From: Amycolatopsis vancoresmycina
GTDB lineage: Bacteria; Actinomycetota; Actinomycetes; Mycobacteriales; Pseudonocardiaceae
Reading direction: 5' to 3'
Assembly (NCBI RefSeq): GCF_000716785.1
Contig: NZ_JNYY01000014.1
Span: 124,001 to 188,000, forward strand
Length of the DNA: 64,000 nt
Shown here: positions 8,207-16,243 of the stretch, in pieces
How positions within the stretch are numbered: position 1 is the first letter of the stretch
Layout of the letters: every line of letters begins with the position of its first letter
The notes under the pieces: generated by a model
What the model was told of the DNA's origin: nothing
The model's input: only the letters and a program-made list of their open reading frames with translations
The model's database searches: none
Program-made: the position numbers and the translations under genes

Positions 8207-8531
8207 CCCGCTTCTCCGCCCCGGCCTCATTCCCGACGAATTCCGGACCGGAACCAGAACTCAGACCTTCTACCGTGCCCCGTACCCCACCGAAGGCCCA
8301 CAGGAAACCAAAGATCCCGCCGGAAACCGTGCCTGGCTTTTCATGTACGCCCACTTCGTCTTCCGCTGGCCCGAAGGCGCATCGGCCGTCCACGTCAGCC
8401 ACGGCACGATCGACGGTCCCAGCATGCCCCTCTGGGGCGACGTCAAGATCGCCGGCCGGTGGTCCGGCGTGGTCCTCGCCGGGTTCGGGCGTACCTGGGT
8501 CGATGGTCACCTCGCCAAGTTCTCCCGATGA
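8172..8531 (+). CDS. Hypothetical protein
   Basis: This is a 119-residue soluble protein I do not recognise. It is rich in Trp and aromatic residues and has a beta-type C-terminal half (AWLFMYAHFVFRWPEG, WSGVVLAGFGRTWVDG). ATG 8172 is chosen because GGAAG lies 5 nt upstream; GTG 8136 and TTG 8193 lack such a site. Its start is embedded in the micropeptide gene, suggesting coupled translation with the Scr1-type module. There are no membrane segments or recognisable catalytic motifs. Confidence 0.55.
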   Translation: MAPARSPLSKTDPLLRPGLIPDEFRTGTRTQTFYRAPYPTEGPQETKDPAGNRAWLFMYAHFVFRWPEGASAVHVSHGTIDGPSMPLWGDVKIAGRWSGVVLAGFGRTWVDGHLAKFSR

Positions 8532-8579
8532 ACCGGCACCACCCCGGAACTGTCGGACCCCTCTGGCAGAGTCCTGCCC

Positions 8580-9086
8580 ATGACCGAACGACCCCAGCGC
8601 CCCGAGGTCCCGCTCACCGGCGGCGAACGGGACATCCTCACCACCATGCTCGACCACCACCGCGCCACCGTCGCGTGGAAAGCCGGCGGGCTCACCGTCG
8701 AGCAATCCCGGCAGGTGCACCTGCCGAGCGAACTGATGACCGTCGCCGGTCTCGTCGCTCACCTCACCCTGAACGAATGGTTCTGGTTCGGCGTCGTCGT
8801 CGACGGTGAAGAAGACACCTGGGAAGAGAAACTCGAGCAGGACCCGGACGCCGAGTTCCGGGTCCCGGCCGGGACCACCGTGGAACAGCTCCTCGCCGAC
8901 TACGAAAAGCAATGTGCCCGCAGCCGGGAGATCATCGCAAACCGCAGCTTCGACGACGAAGTCACGCACAAGGACGAGACCTTCAACGTCCGCTGGGTCC
9001 TCACGCACATGATCGAGGAGACCGCGCGGCACGCCGGGCACCTCGACGTGCTGCGCGAGCTCACCGACGGGCTTACCGGGGAGTGA
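8580..9086 (+). CDS. DinB/DUF664 family protein
   Basis: The 168-residue four-helix-bundle protein belongs to the DinB/YfiT/DUF664 superfamily, many actinobacterial members of which are mycothiol-dependent metalloenzymes. Candidate metal ligands are H61 (LVAHLTLNEWFWF) and H151/H154 near the C-terminus (EETARHAGHLDVLRE). Length and motifs match DUF664. The substrate is not predictable. The 3' end overlaps the convergent DUF1295 gene by 14 bp. Confidence 0.85.
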   Translation: MTERPQRPEVPLTGGERDILTTMLDHHRATVAWKAGGLTVEQSRQVHLPSELMTVAGLVAHLTLNEWFWFGVVVDGEEDTWEEKLEQDPDAEFRVPAGTTVEQLLADYEKQCARSREIIANRSFDDEVTHKDETFNVRWVLTHMIEETARHAGHLDVLRELTDGLTGE

Positions 9087-9834
9087 CCTTCTTCGGCGGC
9101 AACGGGAAGAACCCGCTGGTGCGCTCGACGTAGTGCGCGTACGCCGGGCGGGTGCGGGCCATTCCCTTCTCCAGCATGGGTTTGCCCGTCCCGCGGGCCA
9201 GCGTGAACGTCATCGCCACGGGGGACAGCACCGTCGCCGCGCCTGGCCAGGTCGAACACGCCAGCAGGTACAGGCCCCACCACACGCATGCGTCGCCGAA
9301 GTAGTTCGGGTGGCGGGTGTACCTCCACAGCCCGGTGTCCAGCACCTTGCCCTTCGACGTCGGGTCGGCCTTGAAGCGGCGTAGCTGGTCGTCGCCGATC
9401 GTCTCGAACGCGAAACCCACCGCCCACACCGCGATGCCGAGCCAGCCGAGGATGCCGATGCCCGTGCCGTCCACCGCGAACTGCACCGGCAGCGACACGA
9501 AGTACAGCACCACCGCCTGGAACAGGTACACCCGGACGAACATCTTCAGCCGCCCGTGGCCCATCCGCGCGTACCGCGGGTCCTCGGGCAGCTTGTGGTT
9601 GCGTAGGTGCAGGTGCACCGAAAGGCGCACGCCCCACACGACCGTCAGGAGGACCACCACGAGCCGCAGCGACAGCGGGCCGTCGCCGAACGGGAAGGCC
9701 ACGAGCGCGACGATCGCGAACCCGAGCCCCCAGAACGTGTCGATCGTGTCATACCGCTTGCGCGCCAGCGCGATCCCGAACGTCACCGCGACCGCCACCA
9801 GCGTGACGGCGGCCGTGACCAGCAGCTGCGGCAT
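9073..9834 (-). CDS. DUF1295 integral membrane protein (isoprenylcysteine methyltransferase/steroid 5-alpha-reductase-like)
   Basis: This 253-residue membrane protein has about seven hydrophobic segments and the DUF1295 C-terminal signature TGLWRYTRHPNYFGDACVWWG, shared with isoprenylcysteine methyltransferases and steroid 5-alpha-reductases. The family is thought to reduce or methylate lipids in the membrane. ATG 9834 overlaps the stop of the upstream methyltransferase by one base (TGATG), indicating translational coupling; GTG 9843 is an alternative. It corresponds in position to the DUF1295-type gene in the Mycobacterium tuberculosis sigK locus. Confidence 0.85.
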   Translation of the reverse strand: MPQLLVTAAVTLVAVAVTFGIALARKRYDTIDTFWGLGFAIVALVAFPFGDGPLSLRLVVVLLTVVWGVRLSVHLHLRNHKLPEDPRYARMGHGRLKMFVRVYLFQAVVLYFVSLPVQFAVDGTGIGILGWLGIAVWAVGFAFETIGDDQLRRFKADPTSKGKVLDTGLWRYTRHPNYFGDACVWWGLYLLACSTWPGAATVLSPVAMTFTLARGTGKPMLEKGMARTRPAYAHYVERTSGFFPLPPKKVTPR

Positions 9835-11099
9835 CAGCACCACTCCCGCGTCGCCGGCATCCCGGACCGGCCGTGCTCATCGGGCCGCACGGCCAGGATC
9901 TGGTCCACACCCATCCGGTTCTCCTCGAACGCCAGCGCCCCGCCCACCAGGTACAGCCGCCAGACCCGCGCGCCCGTCTCGCCGATCAGCGCGACGACGT
10001 CGGCCCAGTTCTCCTCCAGGGTGGCGGCCCAGGCCCGGACCGTCCAGACGTAGTGCTCCCGCATCGCGTGCACGTCCCGGACCTCGAACCCGGCCGACTC
10101 CAGGTGGTCCAGCGTCCGGCCCACCGGGCGCATGGTCATGTCCGGCGCGATGTAACGCTCGATGAACGCGCCGCCGCCCGGCGCCACGTGCCCGCGCGAC
10201 ATCTGCTGGAGCAGCACGCGCCCGCCCGGCTTCACCATGCGGTGCAGCGTCGCCGCGTACGCCGGGTAGTTGACCTCGCCGACGTGCTCGCCCATCTCGA
10301 TCGACGCCACCGCGTCGAACGGCGCGTCCGGCAGCTCGCGGTAGTCCTGGCGGCGGACCTCGACGCGGTCCTCGAGGTCGTGCTGGGCGAGCCGGGCGCG
10401 GACGTGCTGCAGCTGCTCCGCCGACAGCGTGATCCCGACGGCCTCGACGCCGTGGTGCTTGGCCGCGTGGACCAGCAGCGAACCCCAGCCGCAGCCGACG
10501 TCGAGCAGCCGCATGCCCGGCCGCAGCCCCAGCTTGCGGCAAATCAGCTCCAGCTTGTCGTACTGCGCCTGTTCGAGGCTCTGGGACTCCGTGGTGAAGT
10601 ACGCGCTGGAGTAGGCCATGGACTCGTCGAGCAGCAGCTGGTAGAACGCGTTGCCCAGGTCGTAGTGGTGCGCGATGGCCGACCGGTCGCGCAGCAGGCT
10701 GTGCAGCTTCCCGGACAGCCGGGCCTCCTCGGCGGGCGGCTTCGGCGGCAGCCCCGCGACACCGAGCCGGGCGGCCAGCGCGACGGCCTCCGCCCAGTCG
10801 CGCGGCTTGAGGTCGACCCGGTTGAGCTCCCCCGTGCGGGTGAGGGCCCAGATCCGGCGGAAGCCGTCGGCGAGGTCGCCCTCGACGTCGAGGTCGCCGG
10901 TGACGTAGGCGCGGGCGAGCCCCAGCTCGCCGGGCGCGTAGAGCAGGCGGCGCAGGGCGCGGCGGTTGCGGAGCACGACGACCGGGGCGTCTTCCGGGCC
11001 GGCGCGGGTGCCGTCCCAGGTGCGGAGGCCGACGGGGAGTGGCCCGCCGAGAAGCTTCTCGGCGAACGAAGCGAGACGGTGCGCGGTGGTGTTCGGCAT
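9834..11099 (-). CDS. Cyclopropane-fatty-acyl-phospholipid synthase family methyltransferase (UfaA1-like)
   Basis: This SAM-dependent methyltransferase of 421 residues should modify unsaturated acyl chains of membrane phospholipids (cyclopropanation or mid-chain methylation). The N-terminal lipid-binding part is followed by the Cfa signature HYDLGN-FY-L-LD-SM-YS-AYF, the SAM motif LLDVGCGWGSL and the catalytic-region motif EMGEHVG. ATG 11099 begins the conserved protein; a GGGAGAG stretch lies about 12 nt upstream. It is coupled to the DUF1295 gene and divergent from the FAD enzyme, as in the mycobacterial sigK region where the ufaA1 gene lies. Confidence 0.9.
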   Translation of the reverse strand: MPNTTAHRLASFAEKLLGGPLPVGLRTWDGTRAGPEDAPVVVLRNRRALRRLLYAPGELGLARAYVTGDLDVEGDLADGFRRIWALTRTGELNRVDLKPRDWAEAVALAARLGVAGLPPKPPAEEARLSGKLHSLLRDRSAIAHHYDLGNAFYQLLLDESMAYSSAYFTTESQSLEQAQYDKLELICRKLGLRPGMRLLDVGCGWGSLLVHAAKHHGVEAVGITLSAEQLQHVRARLAQHDLEDRVEVRRQDYRELPDAPFDAVASIEMGEHVGEVNYPAYAATLHRMVKPGGRVLLQQMSRGHVAPGGGAFIERYIAPDMTMRPVGRTLDHLESAGFEVRDVHAMREHYVWTVRAWAATLEENWADVVALIGETGARVWRLYLVGGALAFEENRMGVDQILAVRPDEHGRSGMPATREWC

Positions 11100-11145
11100 G
11101 CCCGGGATTCGCTCTCCCGGCCACGGTGGATTGGTGGCCGCCGGT

Positions 11146-11198
11146 GTCGCGAATGACTCATTCGGGACCTCCGACGTCCCGAATGAGTCATTCGCGAC
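11146..11198. repeat. 23-bp perfect inverted repeat between divergent lipid genes
   Basis: Two exact 23-bp arms (11146-11168, 11176-11198) enclose 7 bp, and each arm contains the near-palindrome GAATGACTCATTC. It sits between the methyltransferase start (11099) and the FAD enzyme start (11254). It may be a large hairpin, an operator or a dispersed palindromic element. Confidence 0.75.
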
Positions 11199-11253
11199 GT
11201 CGGAGGCGCGCGGTCCCGCCAATCCGGGCGGCCCGCGGTCCCGAAGGACCGGT

Positions 11254-12522
11254 GTGGAGATCACGGGAGAACGCATCGGCGTCATCGGCAGCGGGGTGGC
11301 CGGACTGACCGCGGCTTACCTGCTGCAACGCAAGTACGAAGTACTGCTGTTCGAGGCCGACGACCGCCTGGGCGGGCACGCGCACACGCACGACGTGCCG
11401 AGCACCCACGGCGGCACGATCGGCGTGGACTCCGGCTTCATCGTCCACAACGAGCGCACCTACCCGACCCTGCTCAAGCTGTTCGGCGAGCTCGGGGTCC
11501 GGACCCGCGACACCGAGATGTCGATGAGCATCCGCTGCGACGGCTGCGGCCTGCAGTACGCCGGCGCGAAGGGGCTGCCCGGGCTGTTCGCCCAGCGCGG
11601 CAACGCCTTCCGCGGCCGGTACCTGCGGATGCTCGCCGAGGTGAAGGCGTTCCACCGGCACGCGAAGCGGCTCTTGGCGGCGCAGGACGCGGGGGACGTC
11701 ACGCTCGGTGCGTTCCTCGCCATCGGCGGCTACACCCGGTACTTCGTCGACCACTTCATGCTGCCGCTGGTGTCGACGGTGTGGTCGGCCGACCGCAGCG
11801 ACACCCTCCGCTACCCGGCGCGCTACCTGTTCGAGTTCCTCCGCAACCACGGCATGCTGAGCGTCAAGAACTCGCCGGTCTGGCGGACCGTCGCCGGCGG
11901 CTCCCGCGAGTACGTCGAACTCGCGGCGAAGCAGCTCACCGCCGTCCACCTGTCGACGCCGGTGCGGTCGGTGCTGCGGACCGCGGGCGGCGTCGAGATC
12001 CGCGACGACGCCGACACCCCGCACCGCGTCGACAAGGTCGTCGTCGCCACGCACGCCGACCAGGCGCTGGCCCTGCTGGCCAACCCGACCGCCGCCGAAC
12101 GCGAGGTGCTCGGCGCGTTCCGGTACTCGGCCAACGAAGCCTGGCTGCACACCGACACCAGCGTGCTGCCCTCGCTCGCCGACGCCCGCGCCGGGTGGAA
12201 CTACCGCGCGCCGATCTGCGGCGCCCCGACCGGCGCGGTCCAGGTCAGCTACGACATGAACCGCCTGATGCGGCTCGACGAGCCGACCGGGTACGTCGTG
12301 ACGCTGAACCCGGGTGACGGCCCCGCGCCGGAGCACCTCCTCGCGCGGATGCAGTACGAGCACCCCGTCTACACGCCGGAATCCGTTGCCGCGCAACGCC
12401 GGCTGCCCGAACTCAACGACGGCGTGCTCGCGTACGCGGGTGCCTACCACGGCTGGGGCTTCCACGAAGACGGCTGCGCCTCGGGCGCCCGCGCCGCCGA
12501 AAGCCTGGGAGCCGGCTGGTGA
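11254..12522 (+). CDS. FAD-dependent amine oxidase-like oxidoreductase
   Basis: The 422-residue flavoprotein has an N-terminal dinucleotide-binding motif (GVIGSGVAGLTAAYLL, GxGxxG at residues 12-17, then the acidic strand end LLFEADDRLGGHAHT). It belongs to the NAD(P)-binding/amine oxidase family that accompanies cyclopropane synthase genes, and probably acts on acyl lipids together with the Cfa-like enzyme. GTG 11254 has GAAGGA 5 nt upstream. The following DUF1365 gene overlaps by 4 bp. The pair matches the Rv0449c-Rv0448c arrangement of M. tuberculosis. Confidence 0.9.
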   Translation: MEITGERIGVIGSGVAGLTAAYLLQRKYEVLLFEADDRLGGHAHTHDVPSTHGGTIGVDSGFIVHNERTYPTLLKLFGELGVRTRDTEMSMSIRCDGCGLQYAGAKGLPGLFAQRGNAFRGRYLRMLAEVKAFHRHAKRLLAAQDAGDVTLGAFLAIGGYTRYFVDHFMLPLVSTVWSADRSDTLRYPARYLFEFLRNHGMLSVKNSPVWRTVAGGSREYVELAAKQLTAVHLSTPVRSVLRTAGGVEIRDDADTPHRVDKVVVATHADQALALLANPTAAEREVLGAFRYSANEAWLHTDTSVLPSLADARAGWNYRAPICGAPTGAVQVSYDMNRLMRLDEPTGYVVTLNPGDGPAPEHLLARMQYEHPVYTPESVAAQRRLPELNDGVLAYAGAYHGWGFHEDGCASGARAAESLGAGW

Positions 12523-13250
12523 CGAACGCCCTCTACGACGCCACGGTCGCGCACGTGCGGCGGATCGACCCGCCGCACGCCTTCGCCCACCGCGTCTACC
12601 TGTGGCGGGTCGACCTGGACGACCTTCCGCGGCTGCCGTGGTGGCTGCGGCCGTTCGCCCGGTTCGACCGCCGCGACCACTTCGCCGCCGCGGACCCGCG
12701 CGGCATCCGGGAGAAGCTGGACGCGTGGCTCGCCGAGCGCGGCGTCGACCTGCGCGGCGGCCGGGTCGTGATGCTCGCCGCCGCGCGCGTGCTCGGGTAC
12801 GTGTTCAACCCGATCAGCGTCTACTGGTGCCACGACGACGGCGGCCGGCTCGCGTGCGTCGTCGCCGAGGTGCACAACACCTACGGCGGCCGCCACGCCT
12901 ACCTGCTGCACCCCGACGACGCCGGGCGCGCCCGCGCGGCCAAGGAGTTCTACGTCTCGCCGTTCCAGGAGATGGACGGCGAGTACCGGATGCGCCTGCC
13001 GCGCCCGGAAGCGCTGCTCGACCTCACTGTGGCCCTGCGCCGCGGGAACTCGACACCGCTGGTCGCTACGCTTCGGGGAGTTCGCCGCCCGGTGAACCCG
13101 CGGTGGCTGGCCCGGCTCGTGCTGGCCCGGCCGCTGCTCCCGCAGCGGGTGTCCGCGCTGATCCGCCGCCACGGCGTCACGCTGTGGCTGCGCAAGGCCG
13201 CGGTCGTGCCGCGCACCCCGCAGAACGCCGGAGGACAGCTGCATGGATGA
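12519..13250 (+). CDS. DUF1365 family protein
   Basis: The 243-residue protein matches DUF1365, with the motifs AHRVYLWRVDLDD near the N-terminus and VLGYVFNPISVYWCHD, EVHNTYG and KEFYVSPFQ-MDG-Y in the core. The function is unproven; it is nearly always encoded with the FAD oxidoreductase and Cfa-type methyltransferase and is presumed to act in fatty-acyl modification. Its GTG start overlaps the preceding stop (GTGA) and its end overlaps the sigK start by 8 bp, so the four genes 11254-14624 look like one operon. Confidence 0.88.
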   Translation: MTNALYDATVAHVRRIDPPHAFAHRVYLWRVDLDDLPRLPWWLRPFARFDRRDHFAAADPRGIREKLDAWLAERGVDLRGGRVVMLAAARVLGYVFNPISVYWCHDDGGRLACVVAEVHNTYGGRHAYLLHPDDAGRARAAKEFYVSPFQEMDGEYRMRLPRPEALLDLTVALRRGNSTPLVATLRGVRRPVNPRWLARLVLARPLLPQRVSALIRRHGVTLWLRKAAVVPRTPQNAGGQLHG

Positions 13251-13857
13251 GCCGGCCCGCCCGCGCCACATGGCGCCGGTGCCCTCCGAGAACGCTGACC
13301 GGCCCGCGGTGCCGTCCTCGGAGGAGCTCATGGTGCGCGTCGCCAAGGGCGACGAGCGGGCCTTCGAGCTGCTCTACGACCAGCTCGCCGGGCCGATCTA
13401 CGGGCTCGTCCGCCGGATCGTGCGCGACGCGGCCCAGTCCGAAGAGGTCGCCCAGGAGGTGCTCGTCGAGCTCTGGCGCACCGCGACGCGGTACGCGCCC
13501 GAGCGCGGCTCGGCGCTGAACTGGGCGATGACACTGGCCCACCGCCGCGCGGTCGACCGCGTCCGCTCGGCGCGGGCCAGCACCGAGCGGGAGCAGAAGG
13601 CGACCTTCGAGGCCGCCCGCGGCCGGCCGTTCGACGAGGTCGCGGAGTCCGTCACCGCGCGGCTCGAACGCTCCCAGGTGCGCCGGTGCCTGTCCTTCCT
13701 GACCGACCTGCAGCGCGAATCGGTGCTGCTCGCCTACTACCAGGGCTATACGTATCGCGAGGTGGCCGAAGTGCTGTCGACGCCGCAGGGCACGGTCAAG
13801 ACGCGGCTGCGGGACGGGCTGATCCGCCTGCGGGACTGCCTGGGGGTGACCGCTTGA
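13243..13857 (+). CDS. sigK: ECF RNA polymerase sigma factor SigK
   Basis: This is a 204-residue extracytoplasmic-function sigma factor with region 2 (EELMVRVAKGDERAFELLYDQ through AQEVLVELWRTATRYAPERGS) and region 4 (LQRESVLLAYYQGYTYREVAEVL, then TPQGTVKTRLRDGL). The match to mycobacterial SigK is supported by the overlapping anti-sigma gene and by the FAD oxidase/DUF1365/Cfa/DUF1295 neighbourhood. In mycobacteria SigK is released when RskA is cleaved under redox or envelope stress. It probably directs transcription of its own locus. Confidence 0.88.
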   Translation: MDEPARPRHMAPVPSENADRPAVPSSEELMVRVAKGDERAFELLYDQLAGPIYGLVRRIVRDAAQSEEVAQEVLVELWRTATRYAPERGSALNWAMTLAHRRAVDRVRSARASTEREQKATFEAARGRPFDEVAESVTARLERSQVRRCLSFLTDLQRESVLLAYYQGYTYREVAEVLSTPQGTVKTRLRDGLIRLRDCLGVTA

Positions 13858-14624
13858 GCACGCCGGAGATGCACACCCTGGCCGGCGCCTTCGCCCTCGA
13901 CGCCGTCAACGACGTCGAGCGCGCGGAGTTCGCCCGCCACCTCGAGCAGTGCGAGTCGTGCGCGCAGGAGGTCGCCGAGCTGCGCGCGACCGCGGCCCGG
14001 CTCGGCGCGGCGATGGCCGAGGAGCCGCCGCCGGAGTTCAAGGACCGGGTGCTGGCGGCCATGCACGCCACCCGCCAGCTGCCGCCGCGGACCCGGCCGG
14101 GGGCCCACGAGCGGTCCCGGCGGTCGGCGCGGGCCCCGCGCTGGGCGGTGGTCGTGGCGGCCGCGGCCGCCGTCGTCGGGCTCGCCGCGGGCGGCGTCTT
14201 CGGCGGGATCGCGCTGACCCAGCAGCAGGAGTTGCAGTCCGCGCAGAGCCGGCTCGACCAGGCGAAGCAGCGCTACGAGCCGGTGGCGGCGCTGCTGTCG
14301 GCGCCGGACGCGAAGACCGTGCACGGCGAGGCGCCCATCGGTGGCGGCGTCACCGTCATCGTCTCGAAGTCGCTGAACCGCGTCATGGTGATGGACACCG
14401 GGCTGCCGGCCCAGCCAGGCGGCAAGGTCTACGAAGCCTGGCTGATCACCGGCGCGAACGCGCCGCGCTCGGCCGGGGTGATCGCCGCGTCCGACGACGG
14501 CGGCCTGGTCGTGGCCGACGGCGTGGGTCCGGTGGACAAGCTCGCGGTGAGCGTCGAGCAGGCGGGCGGTTCGCCCACCGGGACACCCACCGACGTGCTG
14601 ATGAGCATGCCGGCGCCGGCCTGA
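13854..14624 (+). CDS. rskA: Anti-sigma-K factor RskA
   Basis: This is a 256-residue membrane anti-sigma factor. The cytoplasmic N-domain has a zinc-associated motif, H29-x3-C33-x2-C36 (RHLEQCESCAQEV). One membrane segment lies at about 98-120, and the extracytoplasmic RskA domain follows (KVYEAWLITGANAPRSAGV). TTG 13854 overlaps the sigK stop (TTGA) and has GGGGG about 6 nt upstream, giving tight coupling. It should hold SigK inactive at the membrane until regulated proteolysis. Confidence 0.9.
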   Translation: MSTPEMHTLAGAFALDAVNDVERAEFARHLEQCESCAQEVAELRATAARLGAAMAEEPPPEFKDRVLAAMHATRQLPPRTRPGAHERSRRSARAPRWAVVVAAAAAVVGLAAGGVFGGIALTQQQELQSAQSRLDQAKQRYEPVAALLSAPDAKTVHGEAPIGGGVTVIVSKSLNRVMVMDTGLPAQPGGKVYEAWLITGANAPRSAGVIAASDDGGLVVADGVGPVDKLAVSVEQAGGSPTGTPTDVLMSMPAPA

Positions 14625-14776
14625 TCTCGCGCCATAGCAGATCGGGCCGGGGCGGTGCTCCCGGCTCCCCGCTCTTGCGCGCTCGAACGTGTTGTGGCAA
14701 AACACCTTTGCGACACACGGCGTGCCTACTGGATTAGAGCGTGCCTGGTGCCTACCGTCCTGCCTAACGTCGGCAG

Positions 14777-14814
14777 TTGACATAACTCTCAATCTGGGGT
14801 TGAGGTTGAGAGTT
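14777..14814 (+). promoter_or_regulatory. ftsZ upstream control region with inverted repeat
   Basis: A consensus -35 TTGACA (14777-14782) is followed 17-18 bp later by a weak -10 (around 14800-14806). Overlapping it, AACTCTCAA (14784-14792) and its exact reverse complement (14806-14814) form a dyad. The 242-bp gap 14625-14866 otherwise holds repeats of GTGCCTAC and a GTGTT/AACAC dyad near 14690. It is probably the dedicated ftsZ promoter. Confidence 0.5.
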
Positions 14815-14866
14815 GATCACCGGCCGGCGGGCTGTACGGGCACAACGATCAGGAAGGCGGACTTCG

Positions 14867-16174
14867 ATGACGCCCCCGCACAACTACCTTGCGGTGATCA
14901 AGGTGGTCGGCATCGGCGGTGGCGGCGTGAACGCCGTGAACCGCATGATCGAGGTCGGCCTCAAGGGCGTCGAGTTCATCGCGGTGAACACCGACGCACA
15001 AGCACTGCTCATGTCCGACGCCGACGTCAAGCTGGACATCGGCCGCGAGCTGACCCGCGGCCTCGGCGCGGGCGCCGCCCCCGAGGTCGGCCAGAAGGCC
15101 GCCGAAGACCACCGCGAAGAGATCGAAGAGGTCATCAAGGGCGCCGACATGGTGTTCGTGACCGCGGGCGAAGGCGGCGGCACCGGCACCGGTGGCGCGC
15201 CGGTCGTCGCGCAGATCGCCCGCAAGCTGGGCGCGCTGACCATCGGCGTGGTGACGCGCCCGTTCACCTTCGAGGGCAAGCGCCGCGGCAAGCAGGCCGA
15301 AGACGGCATCCAGTCGCTGCGCAACGAGTGCGACACGCTCATCGTGATCCCGAACGACCGGCTGCTGCAGCTCGGCGACATCGGCGTGTCGCTGATGGAC
15401 GCGTTCCGCTCCGCGGACGAGGTGCTGCTGTCCGGTGTCCAGGGCATCACCGACCTGATCACCACGCCGGGCCTGATCAACCTCGACTTCGCCGACGTCA
15501 AGAGCGTCATGTCCGGTGCGGGCTCCGCGCTGATGGGCATCGGCTCGGCACGCGGCGAGGGCCGGGCCATCCAGGCGGCGGAGAAGGCGATCAACTCGCC
15601 GCTGCTGGAGGCGTCGATGGACGGCGCCCACGGCGCGCTGCTGTCCATCGCGGGCGGCTCCGACCTGGGCCTGTTCGAGATCAACGAGGCCGCGTCGCTG
15701 GTCCAGGAGTCCGCGCACCCGGACGCCAACATCATCTTCGGCACGATCATCGACGACTCCCTCGGCGACGAGGTCCGCGTCACGGTGATCGCCGCCGGGT
15801 TCGACGCCGGCGCGCCGACGCACAAGAAGCTAGACCCGTCGACGTTCGGCTCCGGCTCGCGCGCGTCGTCCACCACGGCCTCGGCCGCGGCGGGGCAGGT
15901 GTCGAGCCCGCCGTCGCCGCCGTCCGGCGCCACGCCGGTGCCGTCCGCGGGCAGCTCCGGCTACCCGGTGGCGCCGCCGCGGTCGCACTCGCCGCTGCCC
16001 TCGGCCACCGGCAACCAGCCGGCCGGTGGGCTCCCACAGCCCGGCGGCGGCTCGCGCGGCTACTCGCCGCTGGGCTCGAACGCGACCCAGGGCAGCCTGC
16101 CCGGCCGCGCGATGCCGGTGCACGACGACCCGTCGGACGACGAGGTCGACGTCCCGCCGTTCATGCGGCGCTGA
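14867..16174 (+). CDS. ftsZ: Cell division GTPase FtsZ
   Basis: FtsZ is the tubulin-like GTPase that forms the Z ring. The 435-residue protein has the nucleotide-binding start VVGIGGGGVNAVNRM, the tubulin signature GGGTGTG at residues 103-109 and the T7-loop region (LDFADVKSVM). A long Pro/Ser/Gly-rich linker leads to the C-terminal peptide DEVDVPPFMRR that docks SepF/FtsW partners. ATG 14867 follows AGGAAGG. A strong terminator lies after the gene, and the next dcw genes follow, but ftsQ is 12.8 kb upstream. Confidence 0.98.
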   Translation: MTPPHNYLAVIKVVGIGGGGVNAVNRMIEVGLKGVEFIAVNTDAQALLMSDADVKLDIGRELTRGLGAGAAPEVGQKAAEDHREEIEEVIKGADMVFVTAGEGGGTGTGGAPVVAQIARKLGALTIGVVTRPFTFEGKRRGKQAEDGIQSLRNECDTLIVIPNDRLLQLGDIGVSLMDAFRSADEVLLSGVQGITDLITTPGLINLDFADVKSVMSGAGSALMGIGSARGEGRAIQAAEKAINSPLLEASMDGAHGALLSIAGGSDLGLFEINEAASLVQESAHPDANIIFGTIIDDSLGDEVRVTVIAAGFDAGAPTHKKLDPSTFGSGSRASSTTASAAAGQVSSPPSPPSGATPVPSAGSSGYPVAPPRSHSPLPSATGNQPAGGLPQPGGGSRGYSPLGSNATQGSLPGRAMPVHDDPSDDEVDVPPFMRR

Positions 16175-16184
16175 TCAGCTGTTC

Positions 16185-16221
16185 GTGAAGGCCACCTCGA
16201 GATCCTCGAGGTGGCCTTCAC
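16185..16221 (+). terminator. Strong hairpin terminator after ftsZ
   Basis: Perfect 17-bp arms (GTGAAGGCCACCTCGAG at 16185-16201 and its reverse complement at 16205-16221) with a 3-nt loop begin 11 bp after the ftsZ stop. A short GTTT follows. The hairpin excludes the GTG at 16211 as the pgeF start. Confidence 0.8.
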
Positions 16222-16243
16222 CGCGTTTGGGAGGATGGGGAGC

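Noticed and set aside
16211..16243. GTG 16211 as the pgeF start
   Set aside because: It lies inside the ftsZ terminator stem; ATG 16244 matches the family N-terminus.
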